DNA of 5,969 nt from RGIG5270 sp045538635 (lineage in GTDB: Bacteria; Verrucomicrobiota; Lentisphaeria; Victivallales; Victivallaceae), in NCBI GenBank assembly GCA_045538635.1, contig JAZSRU010000007.1, forward strand, positions 1 through 5,969. Reading direction: 5' to 3'. The first letter of the stretch is position 1. Each line of letters opens with the position of its first letter. The notes beneath the pieces were generated by a model, which did not search any database, was not told where the DNA came from, and was given only the letters and a program-made list of their open reading frames with translations. Below, in pieces: positions 5,878-5,969 of this stretch. The position numbers and the translations under genes are program-made.

Positions 5878-5969
5878 ATGAAACATCTTCTGATAAATCC
5901 TTACTCCCAGAAACAGGAATGGTGCAAAGATTATTTTCCGGACCGCAGTCTGGGTATGATGCCGGTGGG
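5878..5969 (+). CDS. Start of an unidentified gene, truncated by the window edge
   Basis: An ATG one base after the sugar transferase stop opens a frame that stays open to the end of the window (30 codons plus two bases). AGGAG (5864-5868), inside the previous gene, lies nine bases upstream, a good ribosome site, so this is very probably the next operon member. The visible N-terminus, MKHLLINPYSQKQEWC and onward, is not hydrophobic enough for a signal peptide and suggests a cytoplasmic protein. Position after a priming transferase makes a glycan-pathway enzyme plausible, but no family motif is visible and I assign no function. Confidence 0.75.
   Translation, partial: MKHLLINPYSQKQEWCKDYFPDRSLGMMPV

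Overview
The window is bacterial, compact and entirely plus-strand in its coding content: about 460 bases of AT-rich non-coding leader, then five complete genes and the start of a sixth. The genes form an exosortase (EpsH/Xrt-type) protein-sorting and exopolysaccharide cassette. Exosortase plus EpsI plus a priming sugar transferase points to a Gram-negative-type, two-membrane organism. Moderate-to-low GC, ATGA gene overlaps and the style of the sorting tail would suit Lentisphaerota/Verrucomicrobiota-like bacteria such as Victivallis relatives, but that placement is an impression, not something the sequence proves.

Bases 1-466 hold no convincing gene. They carry two strong tandem hairpins (23-58 and 84-126) that look like the transcription boundary with whatever lies upstream, several smaller dyads that could be operators (165-190, 278-295, 298-327), a plausible sigma70-type promoter (362-389), a small leader hairpin (412-428) and a good Shine-Dalgarno (454-459) for the first gene.

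The first gene (467-1054) encodes a small secreted protein with a signal peptide and a C-terminal tripartite tail (PLPG motif, hydrophobic helix, basic cluster). This resembles a PEP-CTERM signal but lacks the Glu, and it is the probable substrate. A hairpin overlapping its stop codon separates it from a large membrane-anchored TPR protein (1083-3248). The exosortase (3245-4111, Cys188/Arg233/His254) and an EpsI-type partner (4108-5160) follow, each overlapping its predecessor by 4 bases. Next come a PglC/ExoY-type phosphoglycosyl transferase (5163-5876) after a 2-base gap, and a truncated gene (5878 to the window edge) after a 1-base gap.

Inferred joint role: the secreted protein is exported by Sec, held in the inner membrane by its C-terminal helix, then cut and possibly transferred to another molecule by the exosortase with help from EpsI. 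The sugar transferase starts a lipid-linked glycan that could belong to the same extracellular matrix. The TPR protein may scaffold export or assembly. The two points most worth attention are that a single candidate substrate with a variant signal leads its own sortase operon, and that the EpsI protein appears to carry an exosortase-like N-terminal membrane half without the catalytic half.
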